From NCBI GenBank assembly GCA_015522695.1, contig WALT01000033.1, positions 60,369 to 124,368 on the forward strand: a stretch of 64,000 nt of DNA, written 5' to 3'. Positions 52,397 through 61,407 of the stretch are shown here, piece after piece (the first letter of the stretch is position 1; each line of letters starts with the position of its first letter). Both the position numbers and the translations under genes were made by a program. Below the pieces are notes generated by a model, which saw nothing but the letters and a program-made list of their open reading frames with translations, ran no database searches and had not been told where the DNA came from. Source of the DNA: Nitrososphaerota archaeon (GTDB taxonomy: Archaea > Thermoproteota > Nitrososphaeria > Conexivisphaerales > Conexivisphaeraceae).

Positions 52397-53953
52397 TCAC
52401 ACGGGAGGCACACCATGCTTCTTCGGTGCCTGCACGTACTCCAACTTCTTCCCCGTTAGCGTCTCCATGGCACCAGCCACCTTTGACCTTATGTTCCTGA
52501 ATTCTATGATCTCATCCACGTAACCTCTCGATGCCGCCACATATGGGTTAGCCCACTTCTCCCTATACTCCTTGGCGAGCTTGGCGACGGCCTCAGCCCT
52601 CTCCTCCTCGGCCTTCCCGGCGAGCTCCTTCCTCGATATTATCTCTATGGCCCCCTCGGGGCCCATCACAGCTATCTCCGTAGTAGGCAGGGCGAATACC
52701 ACGTCGGCGCCCAAGGACCTGCTGGCCATCGCTATGTAAGCCCCCCCATAAGCTTTCCTCACGATCACCGTCACTTTAGGGGCGTGAGCTCGACTGTATG
52801 CATATATGACCTTGGCCCCATGTCTTATTATCCCCCCAAGTTCCTGGTTGGTGCCAGGCATATAGCCCGGTGTATCCACGAATGTTACTATCGGGAGGTT
52901 GAAGGCATCGCAGAAGTCGACGAACCTCGCTATCTTATCGGATGAATTTATGTCCAGAACCCCGGCTAGATATCTAGGCTGGTTCGCCACTGTACATACG
53001 CTCCTCCCTGAAATCCTGGCGAAGCCTATCACGGCGTTCCTGGCGAAACCCTCGTGGATCTCGAAAAACGTACCTTCATCGAATACATCCTCTATGACCC
53101 CTTTTATGTCGTAGGGCTTCTTGGGATCCTCCGGGACTATCTTCTCCACGAGCTCGGATGGTCTATCTGGTGGATCCCCGGTCTTGACGATCGGAGGCTG
53201 CTCGGATGAATTGCTGGGAAGGTAGGATAACAGCCTCCTGACCCATCTGAGCGCCTCCTCATCGTCTTTGGCCACATGAACTGCGACCCCGCTCACGCTC
53301 TTATGTACCCTCGGACCTCCAAGTTGTTCAGGCGTCACCTCCTCGTTCATGACAGACTTGACCACCCTTGGACCGGTGATGAACATATAGCTGGCCCCCT
53401 CCACCATCACTATGAAATCGGTCAATGCTGGGCTGTAGCTCGCGCCTCCAGCACATGGTCCCATTATCACGGATATCTGCGGTATCCAACCGGATGCGAT
53501 CACATTCCTATAGAAGAGGTCTCCTATGCTCACGAGGCTGTGGACGCCCTCCTGTATCCTCGCCCCGCCCGAGTCGAATAGCCCTATAAATGGTACCCCG
53601 GTCCTCACGGCGACGTCGAGCGTCCTCACGATCTTGTCCATGTGGGATTTACCCATCGAACCGCCTTTGAACGTGAAGTCCTCGGCGAAGACGGCGACGT
53701 CCCTGCCATTTACCCTTCCATATCCCGTAAGCACACCATCGCCGAACATGTTGAGCTCCAACCCAGGCTCATATTCGACGCCAAGCGGTAGGATGAAGGA
53801 GCCTATCGGCTGAAAGCTCCCTTCATCCAGGAGTATATCTAACCTCTCCCATGCCGTTAACTTGCCCTTCTCATGTTGTTTATCGGATCTCCCCTTCGCC
53901 GACTCATCGACGCCAGCCTTCAGCCTTCTGAACCTCTCGAGCACATCCTCCAT
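52397..53953 (-). CDS. Acyl-CoA carboxylase carboxyltransferase subunit (PccB/MmdA type)
   Basis: A 518-residue carboxyltransferase that moves CO2 between biotin and an acyl-CoA, most likely propionyl-CoA/methylmalonyl-CoA. It has ERLDILLDEGSFQPIGSF, the FIGLFDSGGARIQEGVHSL oxyanion region, IMGPCAGGASYSPALTDFIV and the second-half TFVDTPGYMPGTNQELGGII. Next to the methylcitrate genes it would let the cell interconvert propionyl-CoA and methylmalonyl-CoA. No biotin carboxylase is in the window, so either it works with the sodium-pump subunits at 27033-28408 and the biotin protein at 29603, or its carboxylase is elsewhere. Confidence 0.92.
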   Translation of the reverse strand: MEDVLERFRRLKAGVDESAKGRSDKQHEKGKLTAWERLDILLDEGSFQPIGSFILPLGVEYEPGLELNMFGDGVLTGYGRVNGRDVAVFAEDFTFKGGSMGKSHMDKIVRTLDVAVRTGVPFIGLFDSGGARIQEGVHSLVSIGDLFYRNVIASGWIPQISVIMGPCAGGASYSPALTDFIVMVEGASYMFITGPRVVKSVMNEEVTPEQLGGPRVHKSVSGVAVHVAKDDEEALRWVRRLLSYLPSNSSEQPPIVKTGDPPDRPSELVEKIVPEDPKKPYDIKGVIEDVFDEGTFFEIHEGFARNAVIGFARISGRSVCTVANQPRYLAGVLDINSSDKIARFVDFCDAFNLPIVTFVDTPGYMPGTNQELGGIIRHGAKVIYAYSRAHAPKVTVIVRKAYGGAYIAMASRSLGADVVFALPTTEIAVMGPEGAIEIISRKELAGKAEEERAEAVAKLAKEYREKWANPYVAASRGYVDEIIEFRNIRSKVAGAMETLTGKKLEYVQAPKKHGVPPV

Positions 53954-54050
53954 GCTATTACCATCTACCTTCCAAGATTAATGTTTACCGGGCTTACGTC
54001 TGATCTTGGGCGATGACATGAGCCGCTCGAATAAATGTTTATTATAATCA

Positions 54051-55451
54051 ATGGCTCGCCTAGAGTACGAGATGTCCACGCTAGCTAGAAGGATCGCTGA
54101 ATATGCCTTCTCCTTGGAGTTCTCGAAGCTTTCAGGGGAAGTCATCGAGGAGGCGAAGAAGAGGATCTTGGACAGCCTTGCGGTCATGGCTGGAGCATTC
54201 AGGGCGACTCCGCCGAGCATAGCCCGCAAGGTCGTGCTCCTATCATGTCCAGGAAGCTACTCCGCAAGCCTCTATGGACTTGCCAGGAGGGCACCGGTCG
54301 ATCACGTCAGTTTTTATAACGGCTGCTTGGTGAGATATCTGGACTTCAACGATACATATCTCTCCAGGGAAGCATTACACCCGAGTGACAATATACCTGC
54401 GCTCATGGCCGTGGCCGAGGCTGAGGATGCCGGTGGTAAAGAGTTGATAGAGGGTATGATGGCAGCATATGAAGTCGCGTGCAGGCTTGCAGACGCCTCC
54501 AGCATAAGGGCCCGTGGCTGGGATCACGTGACCTATATAGCTATATCGAGTGCCGTCGGCGCGGCCAAGGTCATGGGCCTTGATACCAAAGGGATCGAGC
54601 AGGCGGTAAACCTGGCCGCTACCCCGAATATAGCCCTCAGACAGACGAGAGCTGGAGAACTTTCGATGTGGAAAGGTTGTGCAGCTGCTAATGCGGCCAG
54701 GAACGGCGTCTTCGCTGCTCTGCTGGCAAAGCATGGGATGACGGGGCCGGCCCCCGTATTCGAAGGCGAAATGGGATTCTGGAATCAAGTCTCCGGCTCC
54801 TTTAACCTCGACAGGATGGGAGGTGAAGATGGAGAGCAGTATAAGATCCTGCAGACGAGTATCAAATATTATCCGGTCGAGTATCATGCTATGAGCGCCG
54901 TCGAGGCAGCCCTCCAAGTCAGGGATAGACTTGGAGGGCTGAGATCGGATGATATATCCGAGACCAGGATAAAGACCTTCCAGGTATGTCATAACATAAT
55001 CGTGAAAGATCCGGAGAAATGGAACCCGAAGACCAGGGAGACGGCCGACCATAGCCTCCCCTACATAGTTTCGGCCGCCCTACTAGATGGCAAGGTGTGG
55101 CTCGAGACGTTTGAGGAGAAGAGGATCCTTGCGGACGATGTCAGGGAGGTCATGAGGAGGATGAGCGTCGAGGTCGATGAGGAGCACGACAAGGGTTACC
55201 CGGATGGAGTACCTAACACGATAGCCGTCAGGACTAGGGATGGAAGAAGTGCAGAGGTCGGCGTTAAATATCCAAGGGGTCACTACAGGAATCCGTTGAC
55301 GAGAGAGAAGGTCGAGGAGAAGTTCAGGATGCTGGCCTCCGGCATCCTCCCGGAGGATAGGAGGAAGCTGATAGCTTCAAGGGTCTGGGGATTGGAGGGC
55401 TTGACGAACTTGAAGGGTTTGACGAGCCTCCTGGTGGCTGAGGCCACGTGA
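54051..55451 (+). CDS. prpD: 2-methylcitrate dehydratase (MmgE/PrpD family)
   Basis: A 466-residue MmgE/PrpD protein that should dehydrate 2-methylcitrate. Family segments are EEAKKRILDSLAVMAGAFRA, YLDFNDTYLSREALHPSDNI, LRQTRAGELSMWKGCAAANA and the late DHSLPYIVSAALLDGKVWLE. ATG 54051 follows a TATA-like AATAAAT by about 18-20 nt. The divergent carboxyltransferase start is 97 nt away. It overlaps prpB by GTGA. Confidence 0.9.
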   Translation: MARLEYEMSTLARRIAEYAFSLEFSKLSGEVIEEAKKRILDSLAVMAGAFRATPPSIARKVVLLSCPGSYSASLYGLARRAPVDHVSFYNGCLVRYLDFNDTYLSREALHPSDNIPALMAVAEAEDAGGKELIEGMMAAYEVACRLADASSIRARGWDHVTYIAISSAVGAAKVMGLDTKGIEQAVNLAATPNIALRQTRAGELSMWKGCAAANAARNGVFAALLAKHGMTGPAPVFEGEMGFWNQVSGSFNLDRMGGEDGEQYKILQTSIKYYPVEYHAMSAVEAALQVRDRLGGLRSDDISETRIKTFQVCHNIIVKDPEKWNPKTRETADHSLPYIVSAALLDGKVWLETFEEKRILADDVREVMRRMSVEVDEEHDKGYPDGVPNTIAVRTRDGRSAEVGVKYPRGHYRNPLTREKVEEKFRMLASGILPEDRRKLIASRVWGLEGLTNLKGLTSLLVAEAT

Positions 55452-56365
55452 GGTTGCCTCATATATCATGGAGACGAGGAGGGGACCCGGGCAAGGCCCT
55501 CAGGGAGCTTCTAGAGGAAAAGGAAGTAGTGGTCGCCCCCGGTGTATATTGTCCTGCAGTAGCACTGCTGGCCGAGAAGATGGGGTTTAAGGCACTATAC
55601 GTCAGCGGTGCGGCCATAACGGGTTTGCTTGCGATGCCGGACATAGGCCTGATAACCCTCGAGGAGATGGCGATACATCTCAGGTGGATATCCCGTGTGA
55701 CGAGGCTTCCTCTGATAGTCGATGTGGATACAGGCTTCGGCGAGGCCGTGAACGTCATGAGGACGGTAAGGACGATGATAGAAGCGGGTGCAGCCGCCGT
55801 CCAGATAGAGGACCAACTGCTACCCAAGAAATGTGGCCATCTGAAGGGTAAGCAGCTGATCGACGCCGAGGAGATGGCCAAGAAGATAGTTGCCGCTACC
55901 AAGGCCAGAGGGGATAGTGGGCTAGTGATAATCGCCAGGACCGATGCACGTGGCGTGACCGGCCTTGATGATGCTGTCGAGAGGGCGAAGATCTACTTGG
56001 AGATGGGAGCCGATGTGATATTTCCGGAGGCACTTCGGAACAAGGAGGAGTTCGAGGAGTTCTCGAGGAGGGTCAGGGCACCTCTGCTCGCCAACATGAC
56101 CGAGTTCGGGGTCACCCCATACATGGCGGTGGACGAGTTCCGAAGGATGGGCTACAAGATAGTCATATTCCCAGTCACAACATTTAGAGCTTCGCTGAAG
56201 GCCTCCCAAAGAACCCTGGAGACGATACTCAGGGAGGGAACGCAGGAAAGCATCATCGATGAGCTCATGAGCAGACAGGAGTTCTATGAGTTGATAAATT
56301 ATCGCGGGTATGAGGATCTGGATTCGACCGTGTCGAAGGACGTCGAGGCCATGAGGAAACTATAA
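55448..56365 (+). CDS. prpB: 2-methylisocitrate lyase (isocitrate lyase/PEP mutase superfamily)
   Basis: A 305-residue lyase cleaving 2-methylisocitrate to pyruvate and succinate. The active-site loop KKCGH is present (LLPKKCGHLKGK), with LIVDVDTGFGEAVNVMRTVR for the magnesium site and IIARTDARGVTGLDDAVERA. The KKCGH motif separates it from PEP mutase and carboxyvinyl-phosphonate mutase. The GTG start overlaps the prpD stop. Placement between prpD and a citrate synthase gene supports 2-methylisocitrate as substrate. Confidence 0.92.
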   Translation: MRLPHISWRRGGDPGKALRELLEEKEVVVAPGVYCPAVALLAEKMGFKALYVSGAAITGLLAMPDIGLITLEEMAIHLRWISRVTRLPLIVDVDTGFGEAVNVMRTVRTMIEAGAAAVQIEDQLLPKKCGHLKGKQLIDAEEMAKKIVAATKARGDSGLVIIARTDARGVTGLDDAVERAKIYLEMGADVIFPEALRNKEEFEEFSRRVRAPLLANMTEFGVTPYMAVDEFRRMGYKIVIFPVTTFRASLKASQRTLETILREGTQESIIDELMSRQEFYELINYRGYEDLDSTVSKDVEAMRKL

Positions 56366-56402
56366 TTACTTCTACATTCGACCATCGAAATAGTGTTGAC
56401 CT

Positions 56403-57551
56403 ATGTCTAAACCTGAAGTCATAAGGGCACCTAAGGGCCTGGAGAACGTCATCGTAGATAGGACCGGGTTGTCCGGCGTGGATCCAAAGGGTGAACACAC
56501 GATATATCGTGGGTTCATGATAGAGGACCTGGGGGAGAACGCCAGCTTCGAGGAGGCAGCCTATCTGTTCCTATATGGAAAACTACCTACCAGGAGTGAG
56601 TTGTACTACTTCTCCGAGAGATTGGCGAACTTGAGGGAGATACCGGACGGCCTCTACGAGGCATTCAAACAGTTGCCGGACACGGCACACCCGATGCACA
56701 TAGCCCAGATGGGCATAGCTTACATGGGGACGTTCGACGGAAAGGCGATGGACCTGAGCGAGGAGCTCCTCTACAGGAGGGCTGAGGGCATAATAGCCAA
56801 GATGCCGACGATATTCGCCAACGGCTACAGGATAAGCAGGGGACAGGAGCCGGTCAGGCCAGACCCCACCCTTTCCCACGCGGTGGATGCCCTCAGGATG
56901 ATAATCGGGAGAAGGCCCCGGGAGGAGGAGGCCAGGTTATTCGAGGTCACGCTGGTGCTCTACATGGACCATGGCTTCAACGCTTCCACGTTCACTACGC
57001 GGGTGATAGCTTCGACGCTGTCGGATATGTACGCTGCCGTGGCCGGAGGCATAGGGGCGCTCAAAGGCCCCTTACATGGTGCAGCGAACGAGAGGGCGAT
57101 GGAGATGTTATTGGATGTGGGGCTGGGTGATATAGATGGAGCCAGGATGTACTTGGAGAAAAAGCTGGCCAGTAAGGAGAGGATAATGGGCTTCGGCCAT
57201 AGGGTCTACAAGGTACGTGACCCAAGGGTCTCCGTGGCCAAGAAGTATCTCTCAAGATATGCAGAGGAGAATGAGGAGGCGAGGAAACTGTATGAAATGT
57301 GTGATTATATAGAGAAGTTGATGTGGGAAAGGAAGAAACTTCCAGCGAATATAGACTTCTACACGGGTCCTATCTATCACCTACTGGGTATACCGATAAT
57401 AATGTACACGCCCGTGTTCGCGATGTCCAGGACGGTTGGATGGGTATCCCACTACATAGAGCAAGTGACCAACAATAGGCTGATCAGGCCGAAAGCTGAA
57501 TATGTGGGTCCGATGGGTTTGAAGTATACCCCGATAGATGAAAGAGGTTGA
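56403..57551 (+). CDS. prpC: Citrate synthase family protein, probable 2-methylcitrate synthase
   Basis: A 382-residue synthase joining propionyl-CoA (or acetyl-CoA) with oxaloacetate. Catalytic residues are visible: His in LKGPLHGAANERAMEML, His in MGFGHRVYKVRDPR and Asp in NIDFYTGPIYHLLG. It lies 37 nt after prpB in the same operon, completing the methylcitrate cycle except for aconitase. Archaeal citrate and methylcitrate synthases often use both acyl-CoAs, so it may also be the cell's citrate synthase. Confidence 0.9.
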   Translation: MSKPEVIRAPKGLENVIVDRTGLSGVDPKGEHTIYRGFMIEDLGENASFEEAAYLFLYGKLPTRSELYYFSERLANLREIPDGLYEAFKQLPDTAHPMHIAQMGIAYMGTFDGKAMDLSEELLYRRAEGIIAKMPTIFANGYRISRGQEPVRPDPTLSHAVDALRMIIGRRPREEEARLFEVTLVLYMDHGFNASTFTTRVIASTLSDMYAAVAGGIGALKGPLHGAANERAMEMLLDVGLGDIDGARMYLEKKLASKERIMGFGHRVYKVRDPRVSVAKKYLSRYAEENEEARKLYEMCDYIEKLMWERKKLPANIDFYTGPIYHLLGIPIIMYTPVFAMSRTVGWVSHYIEQVTNNRLIRPKAEYVGPMGLKYTPIDERG

Positions 57552-57774
57552 AGCCAACTCCTAGATAATCCTTCACTTTATCGGTCACTGGGAAAAAAAT
57601 CCAAATTTATGTTAGGATACAAATACTCGATGACAATGCTCAGGACTATATGAGCCCAAGGCCTGTGCATGATGGGATCTTTAAAGCTCCAGATATACAT
57701 CCTCGCTATCATTCAGATGCTCAAATAGACCGATCCCGATAATATTCTTAGAGAGGTTACATCGATCCTTCAAC

Positions 57775-58788
57775 GTGGATAAACCTGCGCTTTTCATGAC
57801 TAGAGGGCTACCCGGTAACGCCATCGAGGAGCTCAGGAGCTATTATGATGTCTACATGTGGAAGGGGGATGCACCTCCACATTATGACTTCCTGGTCGAT
57901 GAGGCCATGAAAAGTGATGCATTGACGACCCTCCTGAGCGACAGGATCGACTGCAATCTCCTGAAATCAGCATCCCCAAAGCTCAGGATAGTGGCTCAAT
58001 ACGCTGTCGGTTGCGACAATGTAGATCTCGAGTGTGCCACCAGGCTTGGTATATACGTCACGAACACACCCGGAGTGTTGACCGAGGCCGTGGCCGACCT
58101 CACATGGGCCTTGATCATGGCTGTGGCCAGGAGGATAGTCGAAGCCGATAGATATGTCAGAGGAGGTGACTGGGGGCGCTCGGGGATCGGCTGGCATCCA
58201 ATGCTGCTACTTGGTACAGATGTATATGGGAAGACCATCGGGATAATAGGGATGGGAAGGATAGGTCAGGCGGTGGCTAGGAGGGCTAGAGGCTTCGACA
58301 TGAGGATACTCTACAATTCGAGGAGAAGGCTCCCGAGCGACGTCGAGAGGGAACTCGACGCAGAGTACGTGAGCTTGGAGGAGCTACTCCGCGACTCCGA
58401 CGTAGTAACCCTACACGTCCCCTTGACCTCCGAGACGAGACATATCATCGATGAGGGCAAGCTCAGACTCATGAAGAGGACGGCTATGCTCGTGAACACC
58501 TCAAGGGGAGGTGTAGTATCTACGAGTGCACTGGTCAAGGCGCTCAAGAAGGGCTGGATATCTGGTGCAGGCCTTGACGTGTTCGATGAGGAACCACTAC
58601 CTCCCGGTCACCCTTTAACGATGCTGGATAACGTCGTGCTCGCTCCCCACGTAGGTAGCGGTACCAAGAAGACCAGGGAGCGCATGGCCTATCTGGTGGC
58701 CGAGAACCTGATCGCGTTCCACCTTGGAAGGGTTCCTCCAAATCTCGTGAACACCGAGGTCGTCGATATCAGGAGCCCCGGGTTCTGA
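57775..58788 (+). CDS. D-2-hydroxyacid dehydrogenase (glyoxylate/hydroxypyruvate reductase type)
   Basis: A 337-residue NAD(P)-dependent dehydrogenase. The nucleotide fold is [19 protein letters not shown]; the catalytic arginine is in [16 protein letters not shown], the glutamate in [15 protein letters not shown], and the histidine in [18 protein letters not shown]. It resembles archaeal glyoxylate reductase (GyaR). GTG 57775 is the start. It is 223 nt after prpC, in the same direction but likely a separate unit. Substrate assignment is by similarity only. Confidence 0.88.
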   Translation: MDKPALFMTRGLPGNAIEELRSYYDVYMWKGDAPPHYDFLVDEAMKSDALTTLLSDRIDCNLLKSASPKLRIVAQYAVGCDNVDLECATRLGIYVTNTPGVLTEAVADLTWALIMAVARRIVEADRYVRGGDWGRSGIGWHPMLLLGTDVYGKTIGIIGMGRIGQAVARRARGFDMRILYNSRRRLPSDVERELDAEYVSLEELLRDSDVVTLHVPLTSETRHIIDEGKLRLMKRTAMLVNTSRGGVVSTSALVKALKKGWISGAGLDVFDEEPLPPGHPLTMLDNVVLAPHVGSGTKKTRERMAYLVAENLIAFHLGRVPPNLVNTEVVDIRSPGF

Positions 58789-58921
58789 TGTGGATCTGTG
58801 CTCCCCATGAGACCGAGGAGCGAGACAGGCCCTTCATCCTCCCACCTCCACCTCGATTTCCCTGTTGATGCCCTTACGTCAGGGTAACCGTTTATGTAGC
58901 AGACAGATCCCCCCAAGCGCT

Positions 58922-59815
58922 ATGAGGAGGAGAGGCTTTGAGATGATGGAGATCAGACCCACTCCTCCTTATAGGATAACCTCCCATTTGGAGGTATTTC
59001 AGATCTCGAGCGAGCCCCAGCCCAGCATCTATGACCCTAGCTGGAGGAGCTGGAGGATGATGATCGAGGCTAACGGTTCTGAATGGCCGATCAGGGTCGC
59101 CATCAGAAGCGAGGGTCAAACGCCACTTCTCCAGGTATTCGTCGATAGAGGAGCTGACTACTCTACGAGAAGAGAGATGCAATCCATGATATCATGGGCA
59201 TTCGCGACCGACATCGATTACTTGGAGTTCCTGAATAGAGCACAAGGCACACCCCTGCAGCAGCTGGCTTGGAGGAATATGGGCTCCAGGTATGTACGTG
59301 CCCTGAGCATCTACGAGGCCATCCTGAGGGCACTCGTGTGGAGACAGGAGAGGCCATCCAAGGCTCTCGCGGGGCTGATCAGACGGTGTTCAAGCCAGAG
59401 GACACTTAACGGCCTTGATTACTACGGGACCCCAAAACCGGATTGCGTCATCAGCCTAGGCCTCATGGGTCTAAAGGAGGCTGGCTTCTCTCAAGCTAAG
59501 GCCGAGACAATACTGATGGCCTCAGGGGCACTGTCGGAGGGTCCCCCTCCCGTTCCTGAGATCGAGGGGGCCTCTGAGGATCCGAGGGAACTCGTTAAGA
59601 GACTCCAGGAGATAAGGGGAATAGGAAAGGTCGTGGCGGAGACTGCAGTCTCCCTCATCTCCAAGAGACCATGGGGCGGAGCTCCTCCGGAATCCTCGAT
59701 CAAAAGGGCACTCGAAACGCTCAAATCGAACGCCGATCCCAAGGAGATAGCTAGAAAGCTCGGTGAATACTCAGGTCTAGCCTATTATCTCGTGCTGTTG
59801 GAATCGATGGGTTAA
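58922..59815 (+). CDS. HhH-GPD DNA glycosylase, AlkA-like, with Asp-to-Glu at catalytic position
   Basis: A 297-residue protein with an N-terminal beta region (RPTPPYRITSHLEVFQISSE) and a C-terminal HhH-GPD domain. The helix-hairpin-helix reads LQEIRGIGKVVAETAVSLI, and helices QQLAWRNMGSRYVRALSIYE and GLKEAGFSQAKAETILMASG match AlkA/OGG. The catalytic aspartate site, L-P-D-D-Y-L-I-K in AlkA, aligns here to APPESSIK, so the residue is Glu. It probably removes damaged bases, though the change could alter activity. ATG 58922 fits a GTTTATG element about 30 nt upstream; ATG 58943 has a good ribosome site and is an alternative. Confidence 0.78.
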   Translation: MRRRGFEMMEIRPTPPYRITSHLEVFQISSEPQPSIYDPSWRSWRMMIEANGSEWPIRVAIRSEGQTPLLQVFVDRGADYSTRREMQSMISWAFATDIDYLEFLNRAQGTPLQQLAWRNMGSRYVRALSIYEAILRALVWRQERPSKALAGLIRRCSSQRTLNGLDYYGTPKPDCVISLGLMGLKEAGFSQAKAETILMASGALSEGPPPVPEIEGASEDPRELVKRLQEIRGIGKVVAETAVSLISKRPWGGAPPESSIKRALETLKSNADPKEIARKLGEYSGLAYYLVLLESMG

Positions 59816-60107
59816 TTGGAGTCATGAAGCCAGTATGGATCTAAAGATGATCGTTTATCGGGTTCTTTCCATGCTGGAAGCAGGGTGTCGAGGTTGTTGA
59901 ATGCTGAATGAAACATCGTTTAAGTTCTGACCGAGCAAGGGCAGATATCAGAGGGTTAATCCCCGATCCGTCACGCCGAAGTGGAGAGGCCTCCTTCTCT
60001 ACAGGAATGGATAGGTCATTGTCACCTCTGTGGGATGGAACTAACATCATAAAATGTTGACCATTCGATAACGACGATTATAAAGGAATGATGGAAACCA
60101 GCCTGAG

Positions 60108-60374
60108 CTATAATGATAACAGGATCTCCAGCGTCAGCATCGTCAGCACAGCTACTGCTGAGGCGACCGTCAGGATGTCGCTCTTCCTCCAACTGGCGAT
60201 GGCCACGAGAAATGTCCCGAGTATCGGGACGGCTAGCACGAGTAGAATAGCGGCCATGGCCGCCACGCTGGCAGCCCTCGAGCCGATGCTATATGCCACC
60301 ACCCCGATTATGGATGACGCTATCGCAGCCCTATATGCCCACATGCCTAGCCTCGAATATGATTTCAAATCCAC
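60108..60374 (-). CDS. DUF1634-like small membrane protein, partner of TSUP transporter
   Basis: An 88-residue protein with three hydrophobic helices (AIASSIIGVVAYSIGSRA, AAILLVLAVPILGTFLVAIA and ILTVASAVAVLTMLTLEILL). Proteins of the DUF1634 family have this size and are encoded next to TauE/SafE (TSUP) transporters. Here the start lies within the last codons of the TSUP gene (10-nt overlap), so the two are translationally coupled. Confidence 0.75.
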   Translation of the reverse strand: MDLKSYSRLGMWAYRAAIASSIIGVVAYSIGSRAASVAAMAAILLVLAVPILGTFLVAIASWRKSDILTVASAVAVLTMLTLEILLSL

Positions 60375-61117
60375 GTCATCAACCCTATTTCCTCGAGCAC
60401 CATCACAAGGGCGAAGATCACCAGCACGGCTGCTAGGAGGAGCCTTAAGGCTTTCTCCTTGGCCCTCAACGATGTCCTGCTACCGAGCCTGGCACCCAAA
60501 CTTGCACCGATTATCCCACTCGCCGCCAGAACGACATCAAGGCTTCCATGCACCATGTAGACGAGCACACCAGCCGAGGCAGTTATACCTATCATATAAC
60601 TGCTCGTAGCTATCGCCCTTCTCAGGGGTAGTTTGAACAATCCGACCAGTATCGGCACCTTGAGTATACCCCCTCCAACTCCCAACATCCCTGACACAGC
60701 GCCAGCGACCACGGATCCCATGTAACCAGCTGGCCTCCATGCTGGCATGATGCTCCTTCTACCTGGAGCAGCCATCCTGATGGCGACTGCTATTAGCACG
60801 ATCGCCAACACGTCCTTCAATACAGGCTCCGCTATGACGTAGCTCGCATGTGCCCCGAGGAGCGCACCGACCACCGTCGTGGATTCGACGAGCATCCCCG
60901 TCCTGAAATCCACGAGCCCCTTCTCTGAGTATACGGAGGAGCTGGCTACAGAGTTCGCGACTATGGAGGCCAAGCTGACGGCCACCGCTACCCTGAAGGG
61001 AAGGTTGAGAAACAACAACATCGGCATTATGAAGAATCCTCCTCCCAATCCTATGCTGGAGCCCAAAGCTGCACCCACGAACGTTACAGCGAGTACCAGA
61101 AGTGGAGAGGCTAGCAC
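60365..61117 (-). CDS. TSUP family (TauE/SafE) anion transporter
   Basis: A 250-residue membrane protein with about eight helices in two repeats. The family motifs are visible in each half: ALGSSIGLGGGFFIMPMLLF and GAVSGMLGVGGGILKVPILV, with R-x-A-V/I-A-x-S after both (FRVAVAVSLASIVAN, LRRAIATSSYMI). TSUP proteins move sulfite, sulfoacetate or other small anions. GTG 61117 is the start, about 25 nt after a TTATTAAAGG element on the minus strand, consistent with a leaderless message. Confidence 0.88.
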   Translation of the reverse strand: MLASPLLVLAVTFVGAALGSSIGLGGGFFIMPMLLFLNLPFRVAVAVSLASIVANSVASSSVYSEKGLVDFRTGMLVESTTVVGALLGAHASYVIAEPVLKDVLAIVLIAVAIRMAAPGRRSIMPAWRPAGYMGSVVAGAVSGMLGVGGGILKVPILVGLFKLPLRRAIATSSYMIGITASAGVLVYMVHGSLDVVLAASGIIGASLGARLGSRTSLRAKEKALRLLLAAVLVIFALVMVLEEIGLMTWI

Positions 61118-61186
61118 GGCGACTCAAAGGATCAGACCCCTTTAATAACAGTTAGGAAGATGGGAAATCGATAAATATAGGAGATG

Positions 61187-61196
61187 GTATAAATCC
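61187..61196 (+). promoter_or_regulatory. TATA box preceding GC-rich region
   Basis: GGTATAAATC is a near-ideal archaeal TATA element. No coding frame starts 22-30 nt downstream; instead a GC-rich, structured stretch begins, so the promoter may drive a non-coding RNA. Confidence 0.5.
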
Positions 61197-61213
61197 CTCC
61201 CGTGTCCCGTCCA

Positions 61214-61373
61214 CGGTATCGGGGCCGCGGCTAGGAGGGCCCGGGCCTGGCTCGTGGAATTCAACAAAGGGATAGTGTGGTCAAGCTTACATCGATTGCA
61301 GCGCCCGCGCAGCGGTTTCGATGTTTTTAAATGTACGCGGGCTTCAGCGGTTCCCGCCGGAGCGGGCGGGACC
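61214..61373 (+). ncRNA. Candidate structured non-coding RNA (unassigned)
   Basis: This stretch is much more GC-rich than its surroundings, follows a good TATA box, and contains three helices. GGCTAGG at 61229-61235 can pair with CCTGGCT at 61246-61252; GCCCGCG at 61303-61309 pairs with CGCGGGC at 61336-61342; and GGTTCCCGCC at 61349-61358 pairs with GGGCGGGACC at 61364-61373 around a 5-nt loop, followed by CACGCTTTTA. In thermophiles structured RNAs stand out by GC. It does not show RNase P, SRP or tRNA landmarks that I could find. It might instead be a leader or terminator upstream of the S-layer-type gene. Confidence 0.35.
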
Positions 61374-61377
61374 ACGC

Positions 61378-61386
61378 TTTTATATC
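61378..61386 (+). promoter_or_regulatory. TATA box of S-layer-type gene
   Basis: TTTTATATC lies about 26 nt before TTG 61408, giving a leaderless start for the large secreted protein. Confidence 0.55.
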
Positions 61387-61407
61387 GGCTCACAAGTATA
61401 AACAGGA

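Noticed and set aside
57552..57774. Possible C/D box RNA between prpC and the hydroxyacid dehydrogenase gene
   Set aside because: Single GATGA-like and CTGA-like words occur but not in a consistent C-D'-C'-D order.
61214..61373. RNase P RNA, SRP RNA or tRNA
   Set aside because: The conserved GAGGAAAGUC-type core of RNase P, the SRP helix 8 landmarks and a tRNA cloverleaf could not be found by eye.
61142..61393. Minus-strand frame of about 83 codons across the GC-rich region
   Set aside because: It has no family resemblance or ribosome site, overlaps two promoters of other genes, and open frames are expected in GC-rich structured DNA.
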